This document shows, in pieces, positions 52,200 through 61,118 of a stretch of 64,000 nucleotides of DNA. Each line of letters starts with the position of its first letter. Position 1 is the first letter of the stretch. A program made the translations under genes and the position numbers. Source of the stretch: Thermococcus henrietii (lineage in GTDB: Archaea; Methanobacteriota_B; Thermococci; Thermococcales; Thermococcaceae); NCBI RefSeq assembly GCF_900198835.1, contig NZ_LT900021.1, positions 248,001-312,000 of the forward strand, given 5' to 3'. Below the pieces are notes generated by a model that ran no database searches, was not told the DNA's origin, and worked only from the letters and a program-made list of their open reading frames with translations.

Positions 52200-53492
52200 A
52201 TGTTAGGCTTCGAGGGAATTCCATATCAGCCTTCGGTTATTCCCCTCGAGGAGGAAGGTGAGGAGACAGAAGTTTCTCCGACCTCAAAGCTTGCCCTCTA
52301 CCTGATTTCGCTCTGGGTCATTCCCCTTGTCTCGTTCCTTCTCCTCAGGTGGGAGATGGTCTACTTGGTGCTACCGTATCTGACGCTCCTTTCAGTCTCG
52401 TACCTCTTCTTCAAGCCAACCGGAAACGTTGAGGTTTGGCGCGTCGTTTCCCACAACCGCTTTTTGGAGGGTCAGGAGGCTGAAATCGAGGTTCACGTCA
52501 AAACGGACTTCCGCGTTGATTACTTTCGGGTCAGGGACCTCGTTCCCGACCTTGAGGTCGTTGGGAAACCTGAGAAGGTCTTCTCCCTTGGACCCGGAGA
52601 GGAGGGCGTTCTTAGGTACCGGGTCAAGGTGAAGCGCGGCATCTACCGGTTTGAGGGCGTTCGGGTCTCCTACCGCGACCCTTTCGGCTTTTTCTCCTCA
52701 GACCGCATCGTGGACCACTTCACCGAGATAGTTGGGGTTCCAATCCTTTACGAGGTTCAGACACCCTACTCGACCAAGGGAACTAAGATAACGATAGGTC
52801 CGCTCCCATCTCCCCTCATTGGAGGCGGCCTCGAGTTCCACGCGATTAGGGAGTATCAGCCCGGCGACCCGCTCAAGGTCATCAACTGGAAGGCCACCGC
52901 GAGAACCGGAAGGATAATGGCCAACGAGTTTGAGAGCGAGAGGAAAGTTGACGTCGTCTTCGTTATCGATGCCTCCAGAATGAACGAGCCGGTCTTTGAC
53001 TACCTAATCCGCGCCGCTGCATCGCTCATGCTCAACGCCCTGAACGACGGCACGAGCTTCGGCCTCCTCATGGCGGAGAGGATACCCCTGTGGGTCCGCG
53101 TTGACTACGGCAAGAGGCACTTCTTCAAGTGCATCGATTTCCTCAGCACCGCGAGGCCCGACGAGAACAACTTCATCGCCTACCAGGTCGAGCACCTCGT
53201 CAAAACATCTCTTCCACCCCGGGCCCAGATTATTTATTTCTCACCGCTCGTAACCGAGGAGAGCAGGAAAGCACTGAAAATACTCGCCGAATTTGGCTAC
53301 AAGGTCGTTGTTATAAGCCCGAACCCGAACAGCCTATACGAACCGAAAACCGAGGATGAGGAGCTCGCGATGAAGCTCGTCCAGCTCAAGAGAAAGGCCA
53401 TCCTCAACAGCCTCGCGGGCTATGGACTCATAATAGACTGGGACGTCAGAAAACCCCTTAAAGCGGCAATCGCGGAGGTGCTTGGAGTATGA
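52200..53492 (+). CDS. DUF58-family protein (VWA-like)
   Basis: 430 residues. Two N-terminal helices (KLALYLISLWVIPLVSFLLL and MVYLVLPYLTLLSVSYLFF). An Ig-like domain and the DUF58 core follow: GLEFHAIREYQPGDPLKVIN, then WKATARTGRIMANEFESER and VVFVIDASRMNEP, a MIDAS-like site with SxS replaced by ASR. MoxR partner, probably involved in assembly of a cell-surface or membrane enzyme. It starts nine bases after the MoxR stop and its end overlaps the next gene by four bases (ATGA). Confidence 0.92.
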   Translation: MLGFEGIPYQPSVIPLEEEGEETEVSPTSKLALYLISLWVIPLVSFLLLRWEMVYLVLPYLTLLSVSYLFFKPTGNVEVWRVVSHNRFLEGQEAEIEVHVKTDFRVDYFRVRDLVPDLEVVGKPEKVFSLGPGEEGVLRYRVKVKRGIYRFEGVRVSYRDPFGFFSSDRIVDHFTEIVGVPILYEVQTPYSTKGTKITIGPLPSPLIGGGLEFHAIREYQPGDPLKVINWKATARTGRIMANEFESERKVDVVFVIDASRMNEPVFDYLIRAAASLMLNALNDGTSFGLLMAERIPLWVRVDYGKRHFFKCIDFLSTARPDENNFIAYQVEHLVKTSLPPRAQIIYFSPLVTEESRKALKILAEFGYKVVVISPNPNSLYEPKTEDEELAMKLVQLKRKAILNSLAGYGLIIDWDVRKPLKAAIAEVLGV

Positions 53493-53917
53493 TTAGGAAA
53501 CTCGTTTCACTGGGTACTCTCGCACTTACTTCTCTATTCGTCTACCTTGCCTTTGGGCCGGGACTTGAGGCCCTCGTCGTGCTCGTCCCGGCGCTCCTTA
53601 CCTTCCTCTGGGAACCCGCGGGTTACCTGTCCCTCTCCGCCCTGGGAATCCTGCTGGTTTACCGCTCCGTTGGCGGTTTCTGGGGGTTAATAACGCTTGT
53701 ATTCGCAATCGAGTACGTTGAGTCGGTTTACCTTACAAAGAGGAACGCTCCGGCGGAGCACTACTACGTCCTCTTCGCCGGAACGATGCTCGCCGTCCCC
53801 ATCTACTACCTCGCTTACTTCCTCTCGTTCTACGTTCCGAGCCTCGTGAACACCGTCGTTGCAGCCCTCTTCGCCGTTTTCCTCTACGTTCTGTTCTACA
53901 TCGTCGTTAAACGCTGA
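53489..53917 (+). CDS. Membrane protein at the end of the MoxR cluster, unknown
   Basis: 142 residues with five predicted helices (LVSLGTLALTSLFVYLAFGP to FAVFLYVLFYIVVKR) and hardly any soluble part. No family recognised. It is coupled to the DUF58 gene by the ATGA overlap. Eleven bases of its 3' end overlap the convergent kinase gene. Confidence 0.72.
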   Translation: MIRKLVSLGTLALTSLFVYLAFGPGLEALVVLVPALLTFLWEPAGYLSLSALGILLVYRSVGGFWGLITLVFAIEYVESVYLTKRNAPAEHYYVLFAGTMLAVPIYYLAYFLSFYVPSLVNTVVAALFAVFLYVLFYIVVKR

Positions 53918-54737
53918 TGCTCCAGCTCCCCCTTTTCTTTAGGACTTCCCTCGCTCGCTCAAGGCCCATCCTCACGCACTCATCTAGCTTTTTACCCTTC
54001 ACGAGTCCGGCAAGAAAGCCACCCGCGAAGGCATCACCCGCTCCAGTTGGGTCTGTCTCCCCCTCAACGGGAAGCGCCGGAAACTCGTGGGAGTCGCCGT
54101 CGTAAATCAGGACTCCCCTCTCTCCCCTCGTTATCACAACAAGCTCTGCTCCCCAGGAGTACAGCTCCTCTGCGGATTTTCTAACGTCATCGAGGCCGGT
54201 GATTAGTTTCGCCTCCCTCTCATTTGGAAAAACTGCGTAACTCATAGATACGAGCTCCCTCACGAGGTCGGGCTTTCTCCCGTAGTCCTCGTAGTAGGTC
54301 GGGTTAAAGTCGAGGCTCACTCTCCTCCTTTCAAGCCTATTGAGGACCTTCACCTGCTCCTCGGGCGGAATCGGAGCTATATGAAAGATTTTTGCCTTGA
54401 GATAATCCTCAGGAATCGGCGTCTCGCCCATTCTCTCCGCAACGCCCATCTCAACCGGTGACTCAACGCTTCCGTCGGGTTTGTAGATAACCCAGATGTG
54501 AATAGTCTTCCCGGGGAGGATTTGAACTCCCCCAATGTCAACGTATTGAGCCAGTTTTTCAAGCCACTCCCGCGGAAAATCCTCGCCGACTTTCGTGACG
54601 AGACCGACCTTAGCGCCGGCCAGAGCGGCTGAAGTCGCCACGGCCGCCGCGGCACCGCCGGGCATCTCGATTTTCCTCCCGTCCGGGAAAACTATCGTGT
54701 CTATCGAGACGTGACCGAGGACAACGAGCTCGACCAT
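53907..54737 (-). CDS. PfkB/ribokinase-family sugar or nucleoside kinase
   Basis: 276 residues. The N-terminal signature MPGGAAAAVATSAALAGAKV and the C-terminal DPTGAGDAFAGGFLAGLVKG contain the anion hole and catalytic Asp. NPTYYEDYGRKPD and FPNEREAKLITG are typical of archaeal members. The substrate is open: ribokinase, nucleoside kinase or myo-inositol 3-kinase. The last is worth considering because Thermococcales make inositol phosphate solutes. ATG 54737 follows GGGGTGGTAG. Confidence 0.9.
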   Translation of the reverse strand: MVELVVLGHVSIDTIVFPDGRKIEMPGGAAAAVATSAALAGAKVGLVTKVGEDFPREWLEKLAQYVDIGGVQILPGKTIHIWVIYKPDGSVESPVEMGVAERMGETPIPEDYLKAKIFHIAPIPPEEQVKVLNRLERRRVSLDFNPTYYEDYGRKPDLVRELVSMSYAVFPNEREAKLITGLDDVRKSAEELYSWGAELVVITRGERGVLIYDGDSHEFPALPVEGETDPTGAGDAFAGGFLAGLVKGKKLDECVRMGLERAREVLKKRGSWSISV

Positions 54738-54966
54738 TCTACCACCCCTGACCTTGATTGGAGTCGTTACGTCGCCTTGGGTTTTAAGCCAAACGGTGGA
54801 ATTGGATACGTGGTAAGCGGTTACTACCCAATTAAATGGACAAAATATAAAACGTATTGAGTTGTCTATTGGGGTTTAGTGTAACCAAAAGCTTTTTAGG
54901 AGCTTTGATTATTTTGTCAATGGCTTGTGTGAAATCCGAGGAGCCACGTGAGATTCGGTGAGGGGC

Positions 54967-55944
54967 ATGTCAAAAGTTATTCCCAACGTGGTCTTGGTAA
55001 TCTCTGTGCTCTCACTGCTTTTTCTCCCGGCCGTCTCAGCCGATTGCTCGCCGTACAAAATTTATTCCGTGGATTCAATCAGCATTATCGACGGCTGGCT
55101 TCTCCTTGGAATCGGAGAGAACACGTACACCTGCGAGATGATAGCTGGGGAGTGGACGCCCGTGCTGATAGGTGTACCAAATGAATATTACCTCCTCACC
55201 GACGGGAGCAAGGCCGTCTTTCTTGGGGGCACTGACATCGGCCGGGAAACCTTCCTCGGTTTTGTGAACGGAACGCTCTACGTTCTAACCGTCAACAGGG
55301 CTCACGTCCCGTACAAAAACGTGACAATCACAATTGAAGGTGTGTCCCACAACTTCACGCTCCTCAAGAACGTGACCGTGAAAGCGCTCTACCGGTTCAC
55401 TGGAACATGTTTGGAAAACGTTTCAACGTGTAGAATAGTCTCGTATCCCAATGGGACGAAGATAGACACCTGCAATGGGTCCGTCTGGAACGTCTCCAAC
55501 TACAAAATCCCCGGCGGTTCCTTAACCGGCGTCCCCGTGAGGATTGAGAATGGAACGGTTCACTTCAGATTGGGAAGAAGTTACTCCCTTGCGCTCCTGG
55601 AAGGGGTCAATACTTCGGTTCTGAAGCTGGAAGCGTTTAAGGCAAAGCACGGGGTCATCTTGGTTAACATGGGGGTAATCAAAGTCCTCGCAGGGGAAGG
55701 TGTTGAGGACATCCCCGTACTTTTTGTTGCAGATAACAAAACCGTCCGTTCACCTAAATTCATGGATTTGGAAAAGTTTGTCTGCGCCAAAGGTAGTGCG
55801 AATACTACCAATTCAACTGCTAACTCCGTGGTTGAGAATAGGGGCAAAAAGAGCATCTGTGGGCCTGCTTTCCTTGTCCTACTTGGGACAACTGCTCTCT
55901 TTGCAGAAAAAACAGTGAGGAGAGTGAGAAAATGTCCCGAATAA
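54967..55944 (+). CDS. CGP-CTERM surface protein
   Basis: 325 residues. Signal peptide (IPNVVLVISVLSLLFLPAVS) cut near ADCSPY. The external beta-rich domain has about ten N-glycosylation sequons and several Cys. A Thr/Ser/Asn stretch then leads to the CGP-CTERM sorting signal KSICGPAFLVLLGTTALFAE ending with basic KTVRRVRK. ATG 54967 is chosen for GGTGAGG six bases upstream. The gap 54738-54966 holds an A+T-rich promoter stretch (AAAATATAAAACG near 54840) and no gene. It overlaps the next gene by 13 bases. Confidence 0.85.
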   Translation: MSKVIPNVVLVISVLSLLFLPAVSADCSPYKIYSVDSISIIDGWLLLGIGENTYTCEMIAGEWTPVLIGVPNEYYLLTDGSKAVFLGGTDIGRETFLGFVNGTLYVLTVNRAHVPYKNVTITIEGVSHNFTLLKNVTVKALYRFTGTCLENVSTCRIVSYPNGTKIDTCNGSVWNVSNYKIPGGSLTGVPVRIENGTVHFRLGRSYSLALLEGVNTSVLKLEAFKAKHGVILVNMGVIKVLAGEGVEDIPVLFVADNKTVRSPKFMDLEKFVCAKGSANTTNSTANSVVENRGKKSICGPAFLVLLGTTALFAEKTVRRVRKCPE

Positions 55945-57857
55945 TGATTGGTTTCCTTATTTTCATCCTTTCAATGTCAATAGTTCCATTTCACGGTGTC
56001 TCTGCCTCCAGCACTCAAACCTTCCAGGCCTATCAAATCACCATCGAGGGACTTGAACCCCACAGTATTGGAATTTTGCCATACTTCATTATCATGGTGA
56101 AACCCTACTGGCAGGTGAACGGCTCTTCCCCCGGCGAGTACCGCCTTCTTTACACCGCGTACCCATCGTTCAATAACATTACCAACTGGACCTTCCAGTA
56201 CGTGAACCTCACGAACCTCCCCGGAGTAACTCACAGGCTCGGAAACGTAACGCTCCCATGGCCAACGAACAACTTTACCCTCTTCTCTTACGACGGCGCT
56301 CCAATCATTCACTGGCAGGCGGAGAACGGCACAACCTACGACTACCTCTGGGTGGGTAAATACGCAGTGCCTGCAGTTATTCACTATAAAGCTCCGAGCT
56401 TCCAATTTGCGGGGCAATTGGAGGGAGATTACATAACCTTCAAAGACTTGAACATGACAATTAAACTATCAACAGGAGAACTTCTAAGCTACTATCCAAG
56501 ACAACTTTTGGGCTACTTGGGAGGGTTGTTGTATTCTGGCAGGATTTACATCTGGAACTCAACGACGGCCTCATACATGGTAATTCACAGAAAAGCCTTC
56601 CTAATTTATCCCTTGCGTTTGAGCTACTGGAAAGCCAATGGAAAAGTTTACGTAGGCGTTAACTTCTCGAAGGGCGTCGAGTTAAAGGCCAATCAGTCTA
56701 TCCCAATCCTCATCTACTCGAAGGGAAAGCTAAAACCCCTCGTGGACGTTTTGAGGCTAATTACTCCCCAGGGAGACCCACTGAGAAACCTGAAAAACCC
56801 AGTCATCTCAATGACGCCCCAAAGGTGGATAACACCCATATTAGCACAGGAGTTTTTTGAAAACTTCACCCAGTACTACAAACTCCATTTCTCCATTGTA
56901 TCAAACGGCACTTCCGCAGTACTTACAATCGAAAGGAACGATACTTTTCTCACGGAGGGCGGGGCGCTTATGGAATTTCCCCCGGCGCCTCATCCTTATC
57001 TTGTCGTGAACAGTATTCCAAGGTTTTTCAATCTCTCACCAACCGTTGAGCAGTTCAACCTCTCGGACTGGTGGCTTTACGAGTTCAAGTTCAGCGTCTG
57101 GAAGAACCACTACGAGCTCCTCTGGGAGAATTCCCCTCCAGTTATAAACTCCTCAATCGCTTATTATCTCAACGGAACATGCTGGAAGTTAATTAACAAC
57201 TTCCACAACTCCCCCGGCCTTGTCACCAACGGAACCGTTGAAGGGAACTACATGGTTTTTCACTTTAACAGAACAACCCTAAAAATTCCCCTCACTGAGC
57301 TGGCGAAGTATTACCCGCCAAAGGTTTGGGAGTGGAAGCTTGCCGCGGCAAAGGATGGAAAGGGTTATTTAATAATCCCCACCGCAGGATTCGACTACGG
57401 TGGACGTTTTACTTTTGGAGGAGTAATCCTTGGTCGGAGTGATGTTCTTCTGCCTGTTGACGATTCCTCCGGTGTTTACGCACTGTATTACGTGAACGGG
57501 ACTTTAAAGCCGGCTTTTGACCTGCTCAGGCTTATGAGTCTGAAGGGGGATTTGGTTAGGGGCTTACCGAATCCCTTCAATTCGAGCGTGACTTTTGGGT
57601 TGTGCAGTGCTGAAACACAAACGCAAGCCAAGCATACTAAAACCCAGGCCGAGACAACTGCCACTTCAAAGTCAAATGAAACCATGACCCAAACGACCGT
57701 TCACACAGAGAGCATCGAGAAAACCGCAACTACACTCCCACCATCACCCGCCACAAAAGAAAAAAGCATCTGCGGGCCTGGGCTGATAATGGTTATTGCA
57801 TTGAGCGCCGCGCTTCTCGCAAGAAGGAGGTGCCATCGAGAATCGGCCAAAGGTTAA
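55932..57857 (+). CDS. Large CGP-CTERM surface protein with two internal repeats
   Basis: 641 residues. Signal peptide (IMIGFLIFILSMSIVPFHGV). Two related halves: LEGDYITFKDLNMTIKLSTG is echoed by VEGNYMVFHFNRTTLKIPLT, and LVDVLRLITPQGDPLRNLKN by AFDLLRLMSLKGDLVRGLPN. A mucin-like Thr/Ser/Gln stalk (about 560-605) follows. The terminal KSICGPGLIMVIALSAALLA then RRR is the CGP-CTERM anchor. More than 20 N-glycosylation sequons are present. It is likely co-transcribed with the preceding relative. Ligand unknown. Confidence 0.86.
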   Translation: MSRIMIGFLIFILSMSIVPFHGVSASSTQTFQAYQITIEGLEPHSIGILPYFIIMVKPYWQVNGSSPGEYRLLYTAYPSFNNITNWTFQYVNLTNLPGVTHRLGNVTLPWPTNNFTLFSYDGAPIIHWQAENGTTYDYLWVGKYAVPAVIHYKAPSFQFAGQLEGDYITFKDLNMTIKLSTGELLSYYPRQLLGYLGGLLYSGRIYIWNSTTASYMVIHRKAFLIYPLRLSYWKANGKVYVGVNFSKGVELKANQSIPILIYSKGKLKPLVDVLRLITPQGDPLRNLKNPVISMTPQRWITPILAQEFFENFTQYYKLHFSIVSNGTSAVLTIERNDTFLTEGGALMEFPPAPHPYLVVNSIPRFFNLSPTVEQFNLSDWWLYEFKFSVWKNHYELLWENSPPVINSSIAYYLNGTCWKLINNFHNSPGLVTNGTVEGNYMVFHFNRTTLKIPLTELAKYYPPKVWEWKLAAAKDGKGYLIIPTAGFDYGGRFTFGGVILGRSDVLLPVDDSSGVYALYYVNGTLKPAFDLLRLMSLKGDLVRGLPNPFNSSVTFGLCSAETQTQAKHTKTQAETTATSKSNETMTQTTVHTESIEKTATTLPPSPATKEKSICGPGLIMVIALSAALLARRRCHRESAKG

Positions 57858-57882
57858 CGTTAAAAGCCACCCCTCTCTTCTA

Positions 57883-57896
57883 TTTCCGGTGGAAAG
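57883..57896. repeat. ORB-like palindrome before ttuA
   Basis: TTTCCGGTGGAAAG, one central base off the ORB core and itself palindromic. It contains the GGTGG ribosome site of ttuA, so translation needs may explain it. Confidence 0.35.
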
Positions 57897-57897
57897 A

Positions 57898-58818
57898 ATG
57901 CCGATGAGATGCAAGTTCTGTGAGAAACCTGCCTTCATCAAGCTCCACTATCCGAGGATGTACCTCTGCCCGGAGCACTTTAAGGAGTACTTCGAGAGAA
58001 AGGTCAGGCGGACGATAGAGCGCTACAAGATGCTCAAACCGGACGAGAGGGTTTTGGTCGTCGTCAGCGGTGGAAAGGACTCGGCCGTTACCGCTTACAT
58101 CCTCAAGAAGCTCGGCTACAACATCGAGTGCCTCCACATAAACCTTGGCATCGGCGAGTACAGCGAGAAGAGCGAGAGCTACGCTAAAAAGCAGTGCGAG
58201 GCCTTAGATGTTCCGCTTCACATCGTCCGCGTTAGGGAACTCCTCGGGAAGGGAATCGGCGAGGTCAGGACGAGAAGGCCGACGTGCTCCTACTGTGGGC
58301 TCACCAAGAGGTACATATTCAACAAGTTCGCCTACGACAACGGCTTCGACGCCGTCGCTACCGGCCACAACCTCGACGACGAGGCGAGCTTCATCTTCTC
58401 GAACATGATGCACTGGAACACGCAGTACTTGGCGAAGCAGGGGCCGGTGACGCTGAGCCAGTTCAACGGCAAGCTCGTGAAGAAGGTCAAACCGCTGTAC
58501 GAGGTCACCGAGAGGGAGGTTGTTGCATACGCCCTCGCCAACGGCATCGATTACATGATGGAGGAGTGCCCGCACGCCGTTGGAGCGACGACGATTGAAT
58601 ACAAGGAGATACTCAACGAGATGGAAGAGAAGAGGCCCGGGACGAAAATCAACTTCGTCAAGGGCTTTCTAAGAAAGAGGCACCTCTTCGAGGCAGAGCT
58701 CCAGGAAGCGGAGCTGAGGGAGTGCAGAGTCTGCGGAATGCCGTCGAGCGGTGATGTCTGTTCGTTCTGCAGGTTCTGGAGGCTTGAGAAGCCGATAGAC
58801 TTCAGGGTGAGGCAATGA
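57898..58818 (+). CDS. ttuA: TtuA-type tRNA 2-thiolation enzyme
   Basis: 306 residues. Makes 2-thioribothymidine at tRNA position 54 (s2T54), which stabilises tRNA at high temperature. An N-terminal zinc finger (CKFCEKPAF, CPEHF) is followed by PP-loop VVVSGGKDSAVTAY (about residue 55). The catalytic/Fe-S cysteines are in PTCSYCGLTKRYIFNKFAYD with a partner Cys in EECPHAVGATT, and a C-terminal zinc finger reads CRVCGMPSSGDVCSFC. ATG 57898 has GGTGG five bases upstream; ATG 57904 and GTG 57889 are alternatives. It overlaps the next gene by four bases. Confidence 0.93.
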   Translation: MPMRCKFCEKPAFIKLHYPRMYLCPEHFKEYFERKVRRTIERYKMLKPDERVLVVVSGGKDSAVTAYILKKLGYNIECLHINLGIGEYSEKSESYAKKQCEALDVPLHIVRVRELLGKGIGEVRTRRPTCSYCGLTKRYIFNKFAYDNGFDAVATGHNLDDEASFIFSNMMHWNTQYLAKQGPVTLSQFNGKLVKKVKPLYEVTEREVVAYALANGIDYMMEECPHAVGATTIEYKEILNEMEEKRPGTKINFVKGFLRKRHLFEAELQEAELRECRVCGMPSSGDVCSFCRFWRLEKPIDFRVRQ

Positions 58819-59309
58819 GAACCGTTGCAACCTTCCCAAAGCTAAGGAGAACCTTCATCACAGTCATGAAAGCGTACACTATCTTCCTCTGGCTGTGTTC
58901 AGCTGTCTCTGCGGTGATAACGGGAGTGAAGACTGCGGATGGCCAGTTGGCCCCTGCCCTAATATATCTCACCTCATGGGCTTTCTTTACAACCTCAGCG
59001 CTCATGTACTCGGATTTAAAGGGAGAGCTTGGGAAGATGCGATTCACGGCGTACTGGCGGTTCTTCAGTCGTTACTCCCCTCCCCTTGGTGGCTACGCAA
59101 TGCTCCATATTCTCACGGGGCTGGTCTTCATAACCGCCGACGTCTTAGGGGGAGGCTACGCGTTCCTCGCGGTCATGCTCATCCTGAAGGGCATTTTCGA
59201 GCACGCACTTCAGGGATTTGTGGACAACCTGAAGGCGGCCTCATTTCTCTACTCTGAAGTCCTGAACGGAGAGCTCGACAAGCTCGCACTCAAGGACCCC
59301 TTCAAGTGA
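58815..59309 (+). CDS. Small membrane protein, unknown
   Basis: 164 residues with four helices: TIFLWLCSAVSAVITGVKTA, LIYLTSWAFFTTSALMYSDL, YAMLHILTGLVFITADVLGG and AFLAVMLILKGIFEHALQGF. No family recognised. The ATGA overlap with ttuA implies coupled translation. The last eight bases overlap the convergent glycosyltransferase gene. Confidence 0.72.
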   Translation: MRTVATFPKLRRTFITVMKAYTIFLWLCSAVSAVITGVKTADGQLAPALIYLTSWAFFTTSALMYSDLKGELGKMRFTAYWRFFSRYSPPLGGYAMLHILTGLVFITADVLGGGYAFLAVMLILKGIFEHALQGFVDNLKAASFLYSEVLNGELDKLALKDPFK

Positions 59310-60642
59310 AGCGCCTCGTCTTCTCCCAGTGAAGCCTACCAGCGAGGAGTCTCAACAGGCCGCGCATCGTGTATACAACGCCCGCGATGACAAAGAGGAG
59401 GAAGTATAGAGGGTAGGCAACCACAAACCACCACTGGACACCAAAACCCGTTCTCCTCCACTCAAGCCAGTTGGCATAAGCGACGGAGAACCAGAAGACA
59501 AGGAACGCGAGAATCGAAACAGAGAGGAAAAGCCGAGGCCTAGCAAGGGTCAGCGGGACGCCTCCGGAGAGGACGAGGTAGCCATTGAGGACAACGGACA
59601 GGAACCAGAAAACCGGAACGAGGTAGCTCATCATGTAGAAGTGCTCTATGAAGGCCTCCACAAGGCCAGAACAACTCCTCAGAACCGGCCAGTAGTAGTC
59701 GAGCATGACTTGAAGGTGCCCCTGGGCCCAGCGGGAGCGCTGTCTAACGTAGTCCCTGAGCGTTTCGACGGCCTCCTCCCAGCCGACGACGCCGTGGTAG
59801 TACCAGAAGCGGTAGCCCTCGATGAGCGCCCTCGCCCAGAGGTCCGTGTCTTCAGTGACGGAGTCCTCGCGGAACTTGCCGAGGCGCAGAAGGTGTGAGA
59901 AGCGGAGCAACGCCACAGTTCCTCCGTATTTGCCGTTCTCGTTGAGCTTCATGTCCCCCTCGATGGCCACGTTGAAACCCACCAGCCTCTCGAGGGTTAT
60001 AAAGCGCGTGATGAAGTTCCTGTTCCAGTTCCTCGGCCTGACGTTGCCCTGAACGCCGATGACGTAGTTCGGTGCTCCCTCCATGATACCGACGAGGGTT
60101 CTCAAAGCGCTCGGTCCAATGAGGTAGTCTGCATCGAGAAGAAAAACGTAGTCTGGCCGTTTAAATGCCTTCTCAATGAGTTCGAGAGCGTAGTTAATGG
60201 CCCTCGGCTTGCTCCTGCCCCTGTGGGGAGGGACGTTGATGACGAAAACCTTTCCACGCCATGAGGATTCAATCTTTCTCATGACCTCCAGCGTTCCATC
60301 GGTGGAGTTGTCGTTTATCAGGAAAACCTTGAAGTTCGAGTAGTCCTGGTTGAGCACGGAGCGGGCCGTTCTCTCTATGACGGCCTCCTCGTTGTGAGCG
60401 GGAATAAGCACGTAAACTGTCGGTTCAAAGAAGCCTCGGGGGACGGGTTTTGACTTCATTGGATAACCCCTGCGGGTGGCCAGAACCAGGAGGGTGTAAA
60501 AGATAAGGCCGGACGAGACCATCAAAAAGAGGAACAGGAGAACGGCCTCAAGTATGTAGGGAACCGGAACTAACACGGAAAACCCCGCGAGCAGGAGGAT
60601 GTATAGGTAAAGCACGGATTGGAATTTGAGGGAGGGCTTCAT
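59302..60642 (-). CDS. Family 2 processive glycosyltransferase (BcsA/HasA-like)
   Basis: 446 residues. Two N-terminal helices (SVLYLYILLLAGFSVLVPVP and LLFLFLMVSSGLIFYTLLV). The GT-A catalytic domain has VYVLIPAHNEEAVIERTARS, the DxD in FLLDADYL, the ED pair in VTEDTDLWARALI and the processivity motif QRSRWAQGH. Four or five C-terminal helices form the export channel. It probably makes a surface polysaccharide. A box A (TTTATATA on this strand, 60665-60672) lies about 25 bases before ATG 60642, so the mRNA is leaderless; ATG 60645 is equally possible. Confidence 0.92.
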   Translation of the reverse strand: MKPSLKFQSVLYLYILLLAGFSVLVPVPYILEAVLLFLFLMVSSGLIFYTLLVLATRRGYPMKSKPVPRGFFEPTVYVLIPAHNEEAVIERTARSVLNQDYSNFKVFLINDNSTDGTLEVMRKIESSWRGKVFVINVPPHRGRSKPRAINYALELIEKAFKRPDYVFLLDADYLIGPSALRTLVGIMEGAPNYVIGVQGNVRPRNWNRNFITRFITLERLVGFNVAIEGDMKLNENGKYGGTVALLRFSHLLRLGKFREDSVTEDTDLWARALIEGYRFWYYHGVVGWEEAVETLRDYVRQRSRWAQGHLQVMLDYYWPVLRSCSGLVEAFIEHFYMMSYLVPVFWFLSVVLNGYLVLSGGVPLTLARPRLFLSVSILAFLVFWFSVAYANWLEWRRTGFGVQWWFVVAYPLYFLLFVIAGVVYTMRGLLRLLAGRLHWEKTRRFT

Positions 60643-60663
60643 CATAAGAGTTTTAGGTAGGGG

Positions 60664-60672
60664 TATATAAAT
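60664..60672. promoter_or_regulatory. Shared TATA element of two divergent genes
   Basis: TATATAAAT is the only box A-like element in the 44 bases between the glycosyltransferase start (60642) and the start at 60687. It reads as ATTTATATA leftward and TATATAAAT rightward, and lies 19-25 bases from both start codons, with no ribosome site on either side. Confidence 0.5.
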
Positions 60673-60686
60673 AACCACTGGTTAAA

Positions 60687-61118
60687 ATGGCCGGGATAAA
60701 AATCGTGGGAGCATCCCACCCGGGCAGGTTCACAAGGGAACTTGCTGGAGAGGGAGCGGTCGAGGGAGAAAGCACGGAGAGGTACTCCGCAGAGTTCACA
60801 ATAGGGAAGCACAGGTGCAGGGTCGTCCACAACTACTCAACGGGAGAGGTCCTCGTCTGGTTCGAGGATGAGGCGACCGTGGACGTTCTGAGGAGGATTC
60901 TAAAGCTCACAAGGTACCTCGGAAGGGCACTCGCCGTTGGCGTTCTGCCTGGGCGAGAGATAAAGGGAGAGGCGTTCATAGAGGTCCCGGGCGGGAGAAT
61001 AGGGGTGGTCCACGCTGGAGAGGGACTATGGATTGGCTGGGACGGAACAAACTGGTTCTTCTCCGCGACGGTGCAGGGAATAGCTGAGCTCATCGAAATC
61101 CTGGGGGCGGAACCGTGA
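60687..61118 (+). CDS. Small soluble protein, unknown
   Basis: 143 residues: GIKIVGASHPGRFTRELAGE, RVVHNYSTGEVLVWFEDEAT, EIKGEAFIEVPGGRIGVVHA, then WIGWDGTNWFFSATVQGIAE. Mostly beta with a final helix; no family recognised. No ribosome site precedes the ATG, suggesting a leaderless mRNA. Its stop overlaps the GTG of the large membrane protein, so it is coupled to it and may assist the same surface-glycan process. Confidence 0.65.
   Translation: MAGIKIVGASHPGRFTRELAGEGAVEGESTERYSAEFTIGKHRCRVVHNYSTGEVLVWFEDEATVDVLRRILKLTRYLGRALAVGVLPGREIKGEAFIEVPGGRIGVVHAGEGLWIGWDGTNWFFSATVQGIAELIEILGAEP

Noticed and set aside
57883-57896. Palindrome before ttuA as a true ORB
   Set aside because: It differs at the core centre (CGG for CAG/CAC) and includes the GGTGG ribosome site needed for translation; far from the origin.
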